DNA of 64,000 bases. It comes from Deinococcus malanensis (lineage in GTDB: Bacteria > Deinococcota > Deinococci > Deinococcales > Deinococcaceae). A program made the position numbers and the translations under genes. The notes under the pieces are model-generated. The model was given only the letters and a program-made list of their open reading frames with translations, made no database searches and had not been told where the DNA came from. Positions 18,343 through 28,778 of the stretch are shown here, piece after piece. Within the stretch, counting starts at the first letter, position 1. Each line of letters opens with the position of its first letter. The DNA lies in contig NZ_BMPP01000009.1 in assembly GCF_014647655.1 (NCBI RefSeq), positions 1-64,000 on the forward strand. Direction: 5' to 3'.

Positions 18343-18462
18343 GCGGATATACCAGCCACTATGCGGATATACCAGCCACTATGCGGATATACCAGCCACT
18401 ATGCGGATATACCAGCCACTATGCGGATATACCAGCCACTATGCGGATATACCAGCCACTAT
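18343..18462 (+). repeat. Six perfect tandem copies of a 20-bp unit
   Basis: The unit gcggatataccagccactat is repeated six times without a mismatch, starting at 18343, 18363, 18383, 18403, 18423 and 18443. It lies between the divergent histidine kinase (start 18251) and CheB-CheR gene (start 18716). A 20-bp period is not a multiple of three, so it is not a coding repeat, but it is close to two helical turns, which would present the same face to a bound protein. Each unit carries the near-palindrome GGATATACC. There are no spacers, so it is not CRISPR. Confidence 0.97.
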
Positions 18463-18715
18463 AGCGCCGCGCCGTTACCAGGACTGAAACGACGGTCCTG
18501 AAAGAAGGTGCCAGAAAGAAAGCGCTGCGCAACGGCGCCGCCCGAGCCAACGGCCAGCTCCCCTAGACCGGCGCCCCGGACCGTCCTGATGCACACATGG
18601 CCAGGGCCCCGGGTCATAGACTGCGGTGCTGTGCGCTGCGGCCCTCTGCCGGACTGCCAGCGCCGCGGAGTGCCGACTGCCATATGCTGAGCGGTCTCTG
18701 CCCTGGAGCCCACCT

Positions 18716-21700
18716 ATGACCGAAGACGCCCGGACCACCACCGACTTTCCCAGTGTGCCGGCCGAGACAGCCTTCAAAACGCCGACGGCCATTGTCGGGA
18801 TCGGCGGCTCGGCTGGCGCGCTCGACGGTTACGAGCGGATGTTTACGGCCCTGCCCACCGGCAGTGGAATGGCCTTTGTGGTGGTGCCACACCTGGACCC
18901 CCAGACCAGCAGCCTGATGCCGGAACTGCTCTCCCGCTGCACTTCCCTGCCTGTCGTGGAGATCACCGACGGCCTGGAAGCCGCCGCCGAACACGTCTAT
19001 GTCGCCCCGCCCGCACACACCGTGACCCTGCTGCGCGGCACGCTGCAACTGACCCCCGATCCGCAGCCGCACCTGCCGATCGATACCTTTTTTGCCAGCC
19101 TCGCCGCCGATCAGGGCGAGCGCGCCGTGGCCGTGGTGCTGTCCGGCATGGGCATTGATGGCAGCCGTGGTGTGCAGGCCATCAAGCAGAACCTGGGGCT
19201 GGTGTATGTGCAGGACCCGGCCACCGCGCAGTACGCCAGCATGCCGCAAAGTGCCGTGGCCACCGGCACCGCCGATCACGTGCTGCCCGCCGAGGAACTG
19301 GCCGCCGAACTGTTTGCCCAGGTGACCCGCACCCAGGCCCTGCGCTACCCGGAGGCCTTTACCGGTGACGGCCGCGCTTCGGCCGCGCTGCAGAAGGTGC
19401 TGGGTCAGGTCCGTGCCCGCACGTCGCACGACTTTTCCCAGTACAAGCTCAATACCCTGGTGCGCCGCATCGACCGGCGCATGAAAAGTCAGCAGATTTC
19501 CGACCTGGAAGCCTACGCCCGCATCCTGAAGGACAATCCCGACGAGGTCGAGGCGCTGTTCCGGGACTTCCTGATCAACGTGACCAGCTTTTTCCGTGAC
19601 CCCCAGGCCTTCGAGGCCGTGGCGGCCCACCTGCGCACCTACGTCCGTGAGCACGCCGGCTCGGGCAGCTTCCGGGTCTGGGTGGCAGGCTGTTCGACCG
19701 GCGAGGAAGCCTACTCGCTGGCCATGCTGCTGCGCGAAGTGCTGGACGAAGCCGAGGATCTGCCGGCCATCCAGGTGCAGGTGTTTGCCACCGACCTCGA
19801 TCAGGACGCCGTGGACACGGCGCGTCTGGGCCTGTATACCTCTCAGGCCATGGCGGGGGTCTCGCCAGAGCGGCTGGGACGTTTTTTCAACCCCCGTGAC
19901 GGCGGCTATCAGGTCAAGAGCGAGCTGCGCGAGATGATCGTGTTTGCCCGGCACAACGTTTTCCGGGACGCGCCGTTTACGCGCCTGGATCTGGTGTCGT
20001 GCCGCAACATGCTGATCTATTTCAGCCCCGAACTGCAAAAGGAGGTGCTGCCGCTGTTTCACTTTGCGCTGAAACCCGGCGGCCTGCTGTTTCTGGGGCC
20101 CTCCGAGACGCTGGGCCCCAACCGGGAACTGTTCGGCACCCTGGACAACCGCTGGAAGCTCTACCGCCGCGAGGGCTTCCGGCCCATCGGAGCGCTGGCA
20201 CTGGCCAACGTGAGCCAGTCGCCGTTGCCTTTCGAGTCTTACCGGCCCACCCCGGAGCGTCCGGTCACCTTTCCCGCCTCCCGCACGCGCGAGATCGGGG
20301 TGTCCAGCAGCGTACAGGCCCTGCTGCTGGCCGAATGGACGCCACCCGCCGTCGCGGTGGACGCCCAGGGCAACGTGGCCTATGTCAGTGGCCGCACCGG
20401 GGCGTACCTGGAACTGCCGCACGGCGCCCCCAACAACAACGTGATTGACATGGCGCTTCCCGAGCTGCGCTACGAACTGAGCCTTGCCCTGCGCGAGGCG
20501 GTGACCAGAGAGCAGGAAGTCCGCTCGCCCGCCCTGGGTGTCACCGTTCACGGGGTCCCGCATCACGTGGAACTGGTGGTCAGCCCCATCCGTCATCCGG
20601 GTCTGGCCCACAACCTGTTTCTGATCGTCTTTCTGGACCGTGGACCGGCGCCGCGGCACGGTCCGGTCAGCGCCTCCCCCGAGAACGGCAACCGGGCGTC
20701 CCAGCTGGAACGCGAACTCCAGCGCACCCGGGAATACCTGCAGGCCACCATCGAGGAAACGGAAGTGGCGCTCGAGGAACGCAAGAGCACCAACGAGGAG
20801 CTCCAGACCGCCAACGAGGAGCTTCAGAGCAGCATCGAGGAACTGATGACCTCCAAGGAGGAACTGCAGTCCCTCAACGAGGAGCTCAGCACCATCAACG
20901 CCGAGCACCACGTGATCATCACCGACCTTCAGCAGGCCAACGACGACATGAAGAACCTGCTGGACTCGGTGGGCATTGCCACGGTCTTCCTGGACAACAA
21001 CCTGCGGGTCAAGCGGTTTACGCCCCGCATTACCGAGGTGATCAGCCTGATGTCGGTGGACCTGGGCCGTCCGATCACCGACATCGCCTCGAACCTGCGC
21101 TACGACATTCTGGCCGAGGACATCCAGCGCGTGATCCAGACCCTGGTTCCCCATGAAGCCGAGGTCCAGGCCAAGGATGGCCGCTGGTTCCTGATGCGGA
21201 TCTCGCCCTACCGCACCTTCGAAAACACCATTGACGGCGCCGTGGTGGTCTTTACCAATATCGATACCGTCAGGCTGCTCCACGATCAGCTGCGCGAGGC
21301 CCGGCACTACAACGAAGCCGTGCTTAACAGCCTGGGTGACCCGGTGATGGTGCTGGATCACAACCTGCGGGTGCTGTCGCACAACCAGGCCCTGCTGGAC
21401 ATGCTGCATATGGACCCGGAGCAGGCGCAGGAGGTGCGGCTCTTTGACCTGGGCAGCGGGCAGTTTGACAACCCCGTGCTGACTGCCCAGCTGCGCGCCA
21501 TGTCCCTGGGCGAAGACGAGGTGCGCGACTTCATGATGACCATGGACCTTCCCGGGCAGGGCCGGCGGATCGTCAAGCTCAACGCCCGTCTGATCAGCAC
21601 CCACGATGACCGGTCCGAACTGCTGCTGTGGGGCGAGGACGTCACGCCCATGCTTCAGCACCTGGCCCAGGAAGGCTCAGGGGCCATCCACGACGAGGAG

Positions 21701-21745
21701 ACAGGTGAAGTGGGTACCGGATCAGACACTCCTGACCGCAGCTGA
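18716..21745 (+). CDS. CheB-CheR fusion with coiled coil and PAS domains
   Basis: This 1009-residue signalling protein joins a CheB methylesterase domain (about 20-205; triad in I-G-G-S-A-G-A, H-L-D-P and L-S-G-M-G-I-D-G), a CheR methyltransferase (about 215-490; SAM loop V-A-G-C-S-T-G-E-E-A-Y-S), a region with a degenerate PAS fold, a long heptad coiled coil (about 665-750, with repeated N-E-E-L-Q) and two PAS domains (about 755-985). No histidine kinase domain follows, unlike longer relatives. It probably senses a signal through PAS and methylates or demethylates a partner. No chemoreceptor or flagellar gene is in the window. The ATG at 18716 follows a short leader with a possible TATGCT -10 box near 18683. 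Confidence 0.9.
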   Translation: MTEDARTTTDFPSVPAETAFKTPTAIVGIGGSAGALDGYERMFTALPTGSGMAFVVVPHLDPQTSSLMPELLSRCTSLPVVEITDGLEAAAEHVYVAPPAHTVTLLRGTLQLTPDPQPHLPIDTFFASLAADQGERAVAVVLSGMGIDGSRGVQAIKQNLGLVYVQDPATAQYASMPQSAVATGTADHVLPAEELAAELFAQVTRTQALRYPEAFTGDGRASAALQKVLGQVRARTSHDFSQYKLNTLVRRIDRRMKSQQISDLEAYARILKDNPDEVEALFRDFLINVTSFFRDPQAFEAVAAHLRTYVREHAGSGSFRVWVAGCSTGEEAYSLAMLLREVLDEAEDLPAIQVQVFATDLDQDAVDTARLGLYTSQAMAGVSPERLGRFFNPRDGGYQVKSELREMIVFARHNVFRDAPFTRLDLVSCRNMLIYFSPELQKEVLPLFHFALKPGGLLFLGPSETLGPNRELFGTLDNRWKLYRREGFRPIGALALANVSQSPLPFESYRPTPERPVTFPASRTREIGVSSSVQALLLAEWTPPAVAVDAQGNVAYVSGRTGAYLELPHGAPNNNVIDMALPELRYELSLALREAVTREQEVRSPALGVTVHGVPHHVELVVSPIRHPGLAHNLFLIVFLDRGPAPRHGPVSASPENGNRASQLERELQRTREYLQATIEETEVALEERKSTNEELQTANEELQSSIEELMTSKEELQSLNEELSTINAEHHVIITDLQQANDDMKNLLDSVGIATVFLDNNLRVKRFTPRITEVISLMSVDLGRPITDIASNLRYDILAEDIQRVIQTLVPHEAEVQAKDGRWFLMRISPYRTFENTIDGAVVVFTNIDTVRLLHDQLREARHYNEAVLNSLGDPVMVLDHNLRVLSHNQALLDMLHMDPEQAQEVRLFDLGSGQFDNPVLTAQLRAMSLGEDEVRDFMMTMDLPGQGRRIVKLNARLISTHDDRSELLLWGEDVTPMLQHLAQEGSGAIHDEETGEVGTGSDTPDRS

Positions 21746-21857
21746 CCCGCCAGCGGCCCAGACCAGTGGTACAGACCAGCGGCACAGAAGCCGCGCCCCG
21801 TCAGCCGGCACGCCGAGCACACCACACCAGCCGCCAGGAAGACCCGGAACAGAGAAC

Positions 21858-21885
21858 CGGAGGAAGCCCACGCAGGCTTCCTCCG
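21858..21885. terminator. Terminator between the CheB-CheR gene and structured RNA copy 2
   Basis: CGGAGGAAGCC (21858-21868) and GGCTTCCTCCG (21875-21885) form a perfect 11-bp stem with a six-base loop. It follows the rightward gene by 112 bases and the leftward structured RNA by 11 bases, so it can serve both. T-runs are weak on both sides. Confidence 0.75.
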
Positions 21886-21896
21886 ATGTTTAGGGT

Positions 21897-21981
21897 GCGG
21901 GTGACTGGCCTCGAACCAGTCCAGGGGCCGTCTTCTGCCCCGCTCGTACGTCCGTTTTTTAGAAGGTGGACGTCTCCCTTC
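21897..21981 (-). ncRNA. Candidate structured RNA with pseudoknot and T-arm, copy 2
   Basis: This is the second copy of the element at 3849-3932. P1 is GAAGG (21981-21977) with CCTTC (21966-21962). Loop bases ACGTCC (21973-21968) pair with GGACGT (21953-21948), making the same pseudoknot. Relative to copy 1, one pair in each helix has changed on both strands. The T-arm is GACTGG/CCAGTC around TTCGAGG (21921-21903); its stem differs completely from copy 1 while the loop is kept. GCGGG (21943-21939) can pair with CCCGC (21901-21897), or its overlap GGGGC (21941-21937) with GCCCC (21928-21924). CATACT about 16 bases before P1 is a possible -10 box. It ends at the 21858 hairpin. Function unknown. 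Confidence 0.6.
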
Positions 21982-22178
21982 CCTTTTTCGGATTTCAAGT
22001 ATGAACCCAGGGCCGGCACCGCAGATGGAACAAAGGTCTGGGGCAATTAAGCTGGTTTCGGTATGCTGTGAGCTAAACCTTAAGAATTGCTGAACATGGG
22101 GCCGTTATGGACGCGGTGGGATGGGGACTGCCCCAGGACAGTGGCCTGGGCTGGGGCCCTGCGGCAGTCCAGGGAGAC
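21982..22178. other. Noncoding stretch upstream of structured RNA copy 2
   Basis: No recognisable gene. The region lies between the 3' end of the small basic protein gene and the structured RNA, both read leftward, and contains the candidate RNA promoter element CATACT near 21998. Confidence 0.3.
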
Positions 22179-22394
22179 TCAGAACCAGCGGCGCCGGCTG
22201 GGCTTGCCACCCAGCTTGCGCTGGGCCTGCCCCAGCAGAAAGTCCACGGCCTTGTCGCGCTTGCGGGCCTTGACGTATTTGCCGGTCTTGCGCTGCTGCT
22301 GGCGGATCAGGCTCAGCACTTCCAGGGCCACCGGGGCCAGCACCATGAACTTGCTGAGTTTGCTGCTGCCTTTGCCGAAACGGGAGCTTTTCAT
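22179..22394 (-). CDS. Small basic protein, Deinococcus type, unknown function
   Basis: A 71-residue, strongly basic protein with a short hydrophobic stretch (F-M-V-L-A-P-V-A-L-E-V-L) in the first third and an Arg/Lys-rich remainder ending P-S-R-R-R-W-F. I do not recognise a family with a known role. The ATG at 22394 is preferred over a longer frame because a TAATAG box lies five bases upstream and the longer version would overlap the divergent amidohydrolase. Charge and size would suit a nucleic-acid or membrane-associated role, but nothing more can be said. Confidence 0.65.
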   Translation of the reverse strand: MKSSRFGKGSSKLSKFMVLAPVALEVLSLIRQQQRKTGKYVKARKRDKAVDFLLGQAQRKLGGKPSRRRWF

Positions 22395-22482
22395 GCTGCC
22401 TATTACGCGGGATTGGCCCGCATGGTTGCTGAGGGTATCCTCAGGGGCATTCACAGTCCGCCGCTGCGCGCTACCCTGAGAC

Positions 22483-23664
22483 ATGACCACAACCCAGGAC
22501 CGAATTTCGGAACTTAGCGAGCAGCTGCTCAAGTGGCGCCGGCACCTGCACATGAACCCTGAGGTGGGCTTTCAGGAGCATAAAACGGCCGCGTTTATCG
22601 AGGCAGAACTGAAAAGCATGCCGGGCCTGACCGTGACCCGCCCTACCGAGACCAGCGTGCTGGCGGTGCTGCGCGGCGGTCAGCCGGGGCGCACCCTGCT
22701 GCTGCGGGCCGATATCGACGCGCTGCCCATTCACGAGGAAAACCAGTTCGAGTTCGCCTCGCAGACCCCCGGGGTCATGCACGCCTGCGGCCATGACGGC
22801 CACACCGCGATCCTGCTGGGCGTGGCGCGGCTGCTCTCGGCACACCCCGAGGAGGTACCCGGCGAGATCCGCATGATCTTCCAGCACGCCGAGGAAATCG
22901 GCCCAGGCGGCGCCGAGGAACTGGCCATGCAGACCGAGCTGATGACCGGCGTGGACGTCGTGACCGGCCTGCACCTGAACAGCCAGCTGCCCGCCGGCAT
23001 GGTCGCCGTCAAGCCCGGGGCCTTCATGGCCGCGCCCGACATGATCGAACTGACCATCAAGGGCCGGGGCGGCCACGGCGCCCATCCGGAAGAAACCGTG
23101 GACCCCATCGCGGTGGGCGCGCAGGTGGTGGCCAACCTGCAGCACGTGGTCAGCCGGCAGGTGGCAGCCCTGGACGCCCTGGTGGTCAGCATCACCTCGT
23201 TCCACAGCGGCACCACCCACAACGTCATTCCCGACACCGCCGAGATGATGGGCACGGTCCGCACCTTCGATCCGGCGCTGCGCCAGAAGGCCCCGCAACT
23301 GATCGAACGGATCATCAAGGGCGTGTGTGAGGCCCACGGGGCGACCTACGACCTGCGCTACCAGTTCGGCTACCGTCCGGTGATCAACACCGACTGGGTG
23401 GCCGAGCAGCTGCGCGAAATTGCCCTGGAAACCGTGGGACCCGAGCACTACCAGGACGCCAGGCCCACCATGGGCGGCGAGGACTTCAGCGCCTACCTGG
23501 AAAAAGCGCCGGGGGCCTATTTCAACGTCGGTGCCGGCAGCGACGAGGCCGACAGCCACTGGCCGCACCACCACCCACGCTTCACCATCGACGAGCGCAG
23601 CCTGGAAACCGGCGTGCGTATGCTGCACGCCGCTGCCCTGCGGCTGACGCTGCCGAACACCTGA
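22483..23664 (+). CDS. M20D-family amidohydrolase (hippurate hydrolase/aminoacylase type)
   Basis: This 393-residue metallopeptidase-like enzyme probably removes acyl groups from N-acylated amino acids or peptides. It has R-R-H-L-H-M-N-P-E near the N-terminus, R-A-D-I-D-A-L-P, the metal motif M-H-A-C-G-H-D-G-H, F-Q-H-A-E-E with the catalytic Glu, the dimerisation-domain G-R-G-G-H-G-A-H-P, and M-G-G-E-D-F near the C-terminus. All expected ligands, including the bridging Cys of the M20D group, are seen. TACCCT five bases before the ATG gives a leaderless start. Confidence 0.9.
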   Translation: MTTTQDRISELSEQLLKWRRHLHMNPEVGFQEHKTAAFIEAELKSMPGLTVTRPTETSVLAVLRGGQPGRTLLLRADIDALPIHEENQFEFASQTPGVMHACGHDGHTAILLGVARLLSAHPEEVPGEIRMIFQHAEEIGPGGAEELAMQTELMTGVDVVTGLHLNSQLPAGMVAVKPGAFMAAPDMIELTIKGRGGHGAHPEETVDPIAVGAQVVANLQHVVSRQVAALDALVVSITSFHSGTTHNVIPDTAEMMGTVRTFDPALRQKAPQLIERIIKGVCEAHGATYDLRYQFGYRPVINTDWVAEQLREIALETVGPEHYQDARPTMGGEDFSAYLEKAPGAYFNVGAGSDEADSHWPHHHPRFTIDERSLETGVRMLHAAALRLTLPNT

Positions 23665-23698
23665 CCCCGTGTTCTTCGTTCAGGGCATCCTGCACCGT

Positions 23699-24316
<618 letters not shown>

Positions 24317-24370
24317 AACGGGGCCTTCCTTTCTGAAACCAGTATCGGGGAAACGCGGCGGCGCAAGAGT

Positions 24371-24402
24371 GGGGGTGGAGACAGGCGCCTGTCTCCACCC
24401 CC
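24371..24402. terminator. Perfect 32-bp palindrome between purA and folE
   Basis: Positions 24371-24386 and 24387-24402 are exact reverse complements (arms starting GGGGGTGGAGACAGGC), with no spacer. As RNA the hairpin would have about 14 pairs and a four-base loop. It follows the purA stop in the direction of transcription but lacks a T-run leftward (ACTCTTG), so it could be a terminator, an attenuator before folE, or an operator. Confidence 0.55.
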
Positions 24403-24436
24403 TTTGCTGAGTTATGCCGTGGCGGGCTGCTAAGCC

Positions 24437-25654
<1,218 letters not shown>

Positions 25655-25903
25655 TTCAGCCTCCAGCCACACGCTCAGACTTGCCTTTCGTACCCTTTGG
25701 GGCAAAAAAAACACGGCGCGCAGCACCGTACCTCAGTGTAAACGACACCACGCTTTGCTGTCCGGTCCTGTCTGCCTCTTCTGTCTGTGGAGGTTCGGGA
25801 AGCGCCGGAGAGACGGACCTGTTTACCCGGTAAGAGGTCTGCCCCGGACGGCTTCGCCATCTGGCCGATGCACCCCACCAGGCACACATGCTGCACTGCC
25901 GCC

Positions 25904-26374
25904 ATGAGCCTCGAAATCCGCCCTGCCCTCCCATCCGACTGGAGTGTTTTGCACCCTTTTCTGGAGACGGACCGCCCGCTTGACTCCATGGAAGCAGCAC
26001 ACGCGAGGTTTCTGCGCCGGCCGAACTCGGAACTGCACTGTGTCCTTGTCGCTGTAAAGAACGGAACGCTGGTTGGCGTCGCTATGGCTCACGAGTGGGA
26101 CGAGTACCTGATGAGCGGTCGCAAACAGATTCGCTGCTCCACGCTGCAGGTGTTGCCGGAATGGCGACGGCAAGGCATCGGACATGCTCTGTTTCAGGGC
26201 GTCGTCGGCTGGGCCGAGACCGGGGGCGCCACGTGGCTGGAGTGGTATGCCAGCCCGGCTGCTGTGCCGTTCTACGAGCGGCTGGGTTACAAAGGCGTGA
26301 GCTGCCCGCAACCGGAATACCCGTTTTTTGAAATCACGTTTCCCAGAAACGTTCGGTCTTCAGAACAGTCCTGA
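25904..26374 (+). CDS. GNAT-family N-acetyltransferase
   Basis: This 156-residue protein is essentially a single GNAT domain. The acetyl-CoA loop is R-R-Q-G-I-G-H-A-L-F (about 87-96), preceded by the strand C-S-T-L-Q-V-L-P-E-W, and the C-terminal V-P-F-Y-E-R-L-G-Y segment is present. The substrate is unknown. It is convergent with the yjbQ gene, four bases away. Confidence 0.8.
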   Translation: MSLEIRPALPSDWSVLHPFLETDRPLDSMEAAHARFLRRPNSELHCVLVAVKNGTLVGVAMAHEWDEYLMSGRKQIRCSTLQVLPEWRRQGIGHALFQGVVGWAETGGATWLEWYASPAAVPFYERLGYKGVSCPQPEYPFFEITFPRNVRSSEQS

Positions 26375-26378
26375 ATGC

Positions 26379-26807
26379 TCAGTGGGTTCCCTCACCTGTA
26401 AGCGTCAGCAGCAGCCGGCGCGGTCCTCCCTGATCACGGTGCTCGCACAGGTACAGGCCCTGCCAGGTGCCCAGCGCCAGGCGGCCATCTTGTACAGGAA
26501 CCGTCAGGCTGGGCCCCAGCACACTGGCCTTGATGTGCGCGGGCATGTCGTCCGGGCCTTCCAGGGTATGTTCCCATTCCTGCCAGTCCTGCGGCACCGC
26601 GTGATTGAAGTACCGCTCGAAATCCCGGCGCACGTCGGGTGAGGCGTTCTCGTTGATGGTCAGGCTGGCACTGGTGTGCCGCATGAAGACATGCAGCAGT
26701 CCGGCCCGCACCCGGGTCAGTTCCGGCACCGCCTGCACGACCTCGCGGGTGATCAGGTGAAAGCCACGCGGCGAGGCGCGCAGGGTCAGCTCGTGTTGGG
26801 CCCACAT
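26379..26807 (-). CDS. YjbQ family protein (UPF0047)
   Basis: The 142-residue protein matches the YjbQ/UPF0047 family: G-L-L-H-V-F-M-R-H-T-S-A-S-L-T-I-N-E-N in the first half, M-P-A-H-I-K-A-S-V-L-G and L-G-T-W-Q-G-L-Y-L-C-E-H near the end, with conserved His residues lining a trimeric pocket. Members show weak thiamine phosphate synthase activity, which may not be the true role. It begins four bases after the kinase-like gene and is probably co-transcribed with it. Confidence 0.9.
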   Translation of the reverse strand: MWAQHELTLRASPRGFHLITREVVQAVPELTRVRAGLLHVFMRHTSASLTINENASPDVRRDFERYFNHAVPQDWQEWEHTLEGPDDMPAHIKASVLGPSLTVPVQDGRLALGTWQGLYLCEHRDQGGPRRLLLTLTGEGTH

Positions 26808-26811
26808 GTTC

Positions 26812-27303
26812 TCACCCTAACGGGCTGAAGTACGCCTCGTCCGGGTCCAGGGGCTGAAAGTGCTTCTGGAACTGCTGGAAATCCCAGGAATTGATCCAGA
26901 CACTGCCGCTCTCCTGCCCGGCCGAGACGCGTGCGTTACGTGCCTCGACCCGGCTCCACAGCACCTCGTCAGGCACCTGCAGGCGGTACAGCCGCAGGTT
27001 CAGCCCATGACCGGCACACAGCGTGCGCAGCTCGTCCCGTTCACGGCGCAACCAGAAGCCATAGTCGAGCACCACATCGGTCCCCAGGCAGGCCGCCTGC
27101 ACCCACTGCGCCTGAAACAGCCGGAGCAGCCCCGCCAGCGCTGGTCGGTAGAGTTCCTCCGGGGGATCGGCGCCCAGCAGGGCGCGCGTCCATTCGTCCG
27201 GGGAAAAGCGCAGGGCAGGCAACTCGCGCTCCAGCTGCCGCGCCAGGGTGCTCTTTCCGCTGCCGATAAAGCCGTGCAGGGCATGCACCCGGCCACGCCG
27301 CAT
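26812..27303 (-). CDS. P-loop ATPase/kinase of the AAA_33 type
   Basis: A 163-residue P-loop protein with Walker A G-F-I-G-S-G-K-S-T at residues 12-20, an F-S-P-D-E-W segment near 35 and a D-Y-G-F-W-L motif near 78. The pattern fits small kinases that phosphorylate metabolites, nucleosides or antibiotics; I cannot name the substrate. The ATG at 27303 is used; a GTG six bases earlier is possible. A GAGG sequence precedes it, and TAGAAT near 27336 may be the -10 box. Confidence 0.75.
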   Translation of the reverse strand: MRRGRVHALHGFIGSGKSTLARQLERELPALRFSPDEWTRALLGADPPEELYRPALAGLLRLFQAQWVQAACLGTDVVLDYGFWLRRERDELRTLCAGHGLNLRLYRLQVPDEVLWSRVEARNARVSAGQESGSVWINSWDFQQFQKHFQPLDPDEAYFSPLG

Positions 27304-27376
27304 GTTCACGCCCGCGTCCTCATATCCACCATTCTAGGGACGCGGCGCTCATGCAGCTGCCCTAGCCTGGGCCGGT

Positions 27377-28756
27377 ATGCGCCGCCTTCTCATGCCTGCG
27401 TTGTTGACTGGCTTCATGTCTGCCCCGGCCGAGGCTGTCTCCACCCTGAATGTGCCGGTCAGCGTGCCCCTCAGCGGGGTGCAGAAAGCGGCCAATGCGC
27501 GCGTGCCAGCTGAGTTTGCCCGGGTGAACGAGACACGCTCTTTTCTGGGCGGGCTGGTCAGCGTGGCCCTGCGTGGCACCGTGACACGCACCGGACACGT
27601 CAGGGTCAGTCCCTCCCAGGACGGCCAGTCGCTGCTGATCCGCGTGCCGATCCGCGCGGCCTTCCGTGCCGAGCCCGGAGGCGCCGGGTCGGTCCTGGCA
27701 CGGGATTTTGGTGGCGAGGCCACCGTCAGCCTGACGGTCACACCGTTCGTGCAACCGGACTGGGAGGCGGGCGTCAAAGTCAGTGGTGACTACGCCTGGA
27801 CCGATCCGCTCAGCGTGGACCTGGGAGGGGGCGTGCGGGTCAGCGTGCAGTCGCTGGTGGATAGCCAGGTGCGCGCCCAGCTGGCCAAAGTCACGGCCGA
27901 GGTGGAGCGTGCGGTGCGTGAGGGAGCAGACCTGAAAGACAGGGCCGGCGTGCTGTGGGTCCGCGCCCAGCAGCCCTGGACACTGCCCACCCCGGAAAGC
28001 GCCTACGCACTGGTGCAGCCCCGCACCTTGAGCGTCACTCCCTTCCGCTTCACGCCGGACGCCCTGAAAGTCACCCTGGGCGCCGCGTTTGACCTGAAGG
28101 CCGGCCTGGGCCGCGCGCCTGCCGTCACGGCCCGCCCCCTCCCGGCCCTGAACGTCGCCTCCACGCTGACCGACCGCGTGGACCTGAGCGTGCCGGTGCG
28201 CCTTCCCTATCCGGAGCTGTCGGCAGCCGCCACGAAATATGCCGCCACGCAGACCTTTCCCCTGCCGGTGCCGACCTCTCCGACCCTGCGGATTACCGGC
28301 GTGAGCGTGAAGCCTGCCGGGAGCGCGCTGGGTGTCACGGTGGCCGTACGGGTAGATGGACCGCTGGGTCTGCGGGTGCCGGCGACGGTGGACGTGACCG
28401 GCACGCCCGTGCTGGGGCCGGGTGGACGGATCGTCACGCTGCGGAACGTGACCGTACGGACCCGCCGCGAGGGCCTGACCGGCCGCGTGATCGGCTGGCT
28501 GGCCGACGCCCGGGCACAGGCCTTCGTGAGCCGCATGGCCCGCTTTGACCTGGGGCCGAAGCTGACGCAGGCACAGGCCCAGTTACAGGGCCGCCTGCCC
28601 TATTCGCCCACCCCCGGGGTCACCCTGTCCGGCAAGGTGGGAACCTTGCAGCTCACGGGCCTTCAGGTCAGGCCGGACGCCCTGGCGGTGACGGCCGCCG
28701 CGACAGGTTCGCTTAAGGCGGCCCTGAACGCGTCGGCGCTGGGCCAGGGACGGTAG
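27377..28756 (+). CDS. DUF4403-family secreted protein
   Basis: The 459-residue protein has a signal peptide (cleaved about residue 20, A-E-A) and long repeated beta-rich stretches containing V-x-V-P-V-x-V-P-L, fitting DUF4403, a family thought to be related to the lipid-binding TULIP/BPI fold. Location is probably periplasmic or envelope-associated. No catalytic residues are evident. TAGCCT lies eight bases before the ATG. A role in moving or binding lipids in the multilayer envelope is an inference from fold only. Confidence 0.72.
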   Translation: MRRLLMPALLTGFMSAPAEAVSTLNVPVSVPLSGVQKAANARVPAEFARVNETRSFLGGLVSVALRGTVTRTGHVRVSPSQDGQSLLIRVPIRAAFRAEPGGAGSVLARDFGGEATVSLTVTPFVQPDWEAGVKVSGDYAWTDPLSVDLGGGVRVSVQSLVDSQVRAQLAKVTAEVERAVREGADLKDRAGVLWVRAQQPWTLPTPESAYALVQPRTLSVTPFRFTPDALKVTLGAAFDLKAGLGRAPAVTARPLPALNVASTLTDRVDLSVPVRLPYPELSAAATKYAATQTFPLPVPTSPTLRITGVSVKPAGSALGVTVAVRVDGPLGLRVPATVDVTGTPVLGPGGRIVTLRNVTVRTRREGLTGRVIGWLADARAQAFVSRMARFDLGPKLTQAQAQLQGRLPYSPTPGVTLSGKVGTLQLTGLQVRPDALAVTAAATGSLKAALNASALGQGR

Positions 28757-28778
28757 AGCCAGTCAGCCGGGTCGGGCT

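Noticed and set aside
18343..18462. CRISPR array
   Set aside because: The six units are contiguous and identical with no spacers between them, and no cas gene is present.
18614..21661. Long 1015-residue minus-strand frame opposite the CheB-CheR gene
   Set aside because: It is His/Gln/Gly-rich without domain features and mirrors codon bias of the well-supported plus-strand gene.
21897..21981. tmRNA or FMN-like riboswitch for the second structured RNA
   Set aside because: No resume reading frame or CCA acceptor is seen, no downstream gene on that strand is available for a riboswitch, and conserved riboswitch cores are absent.
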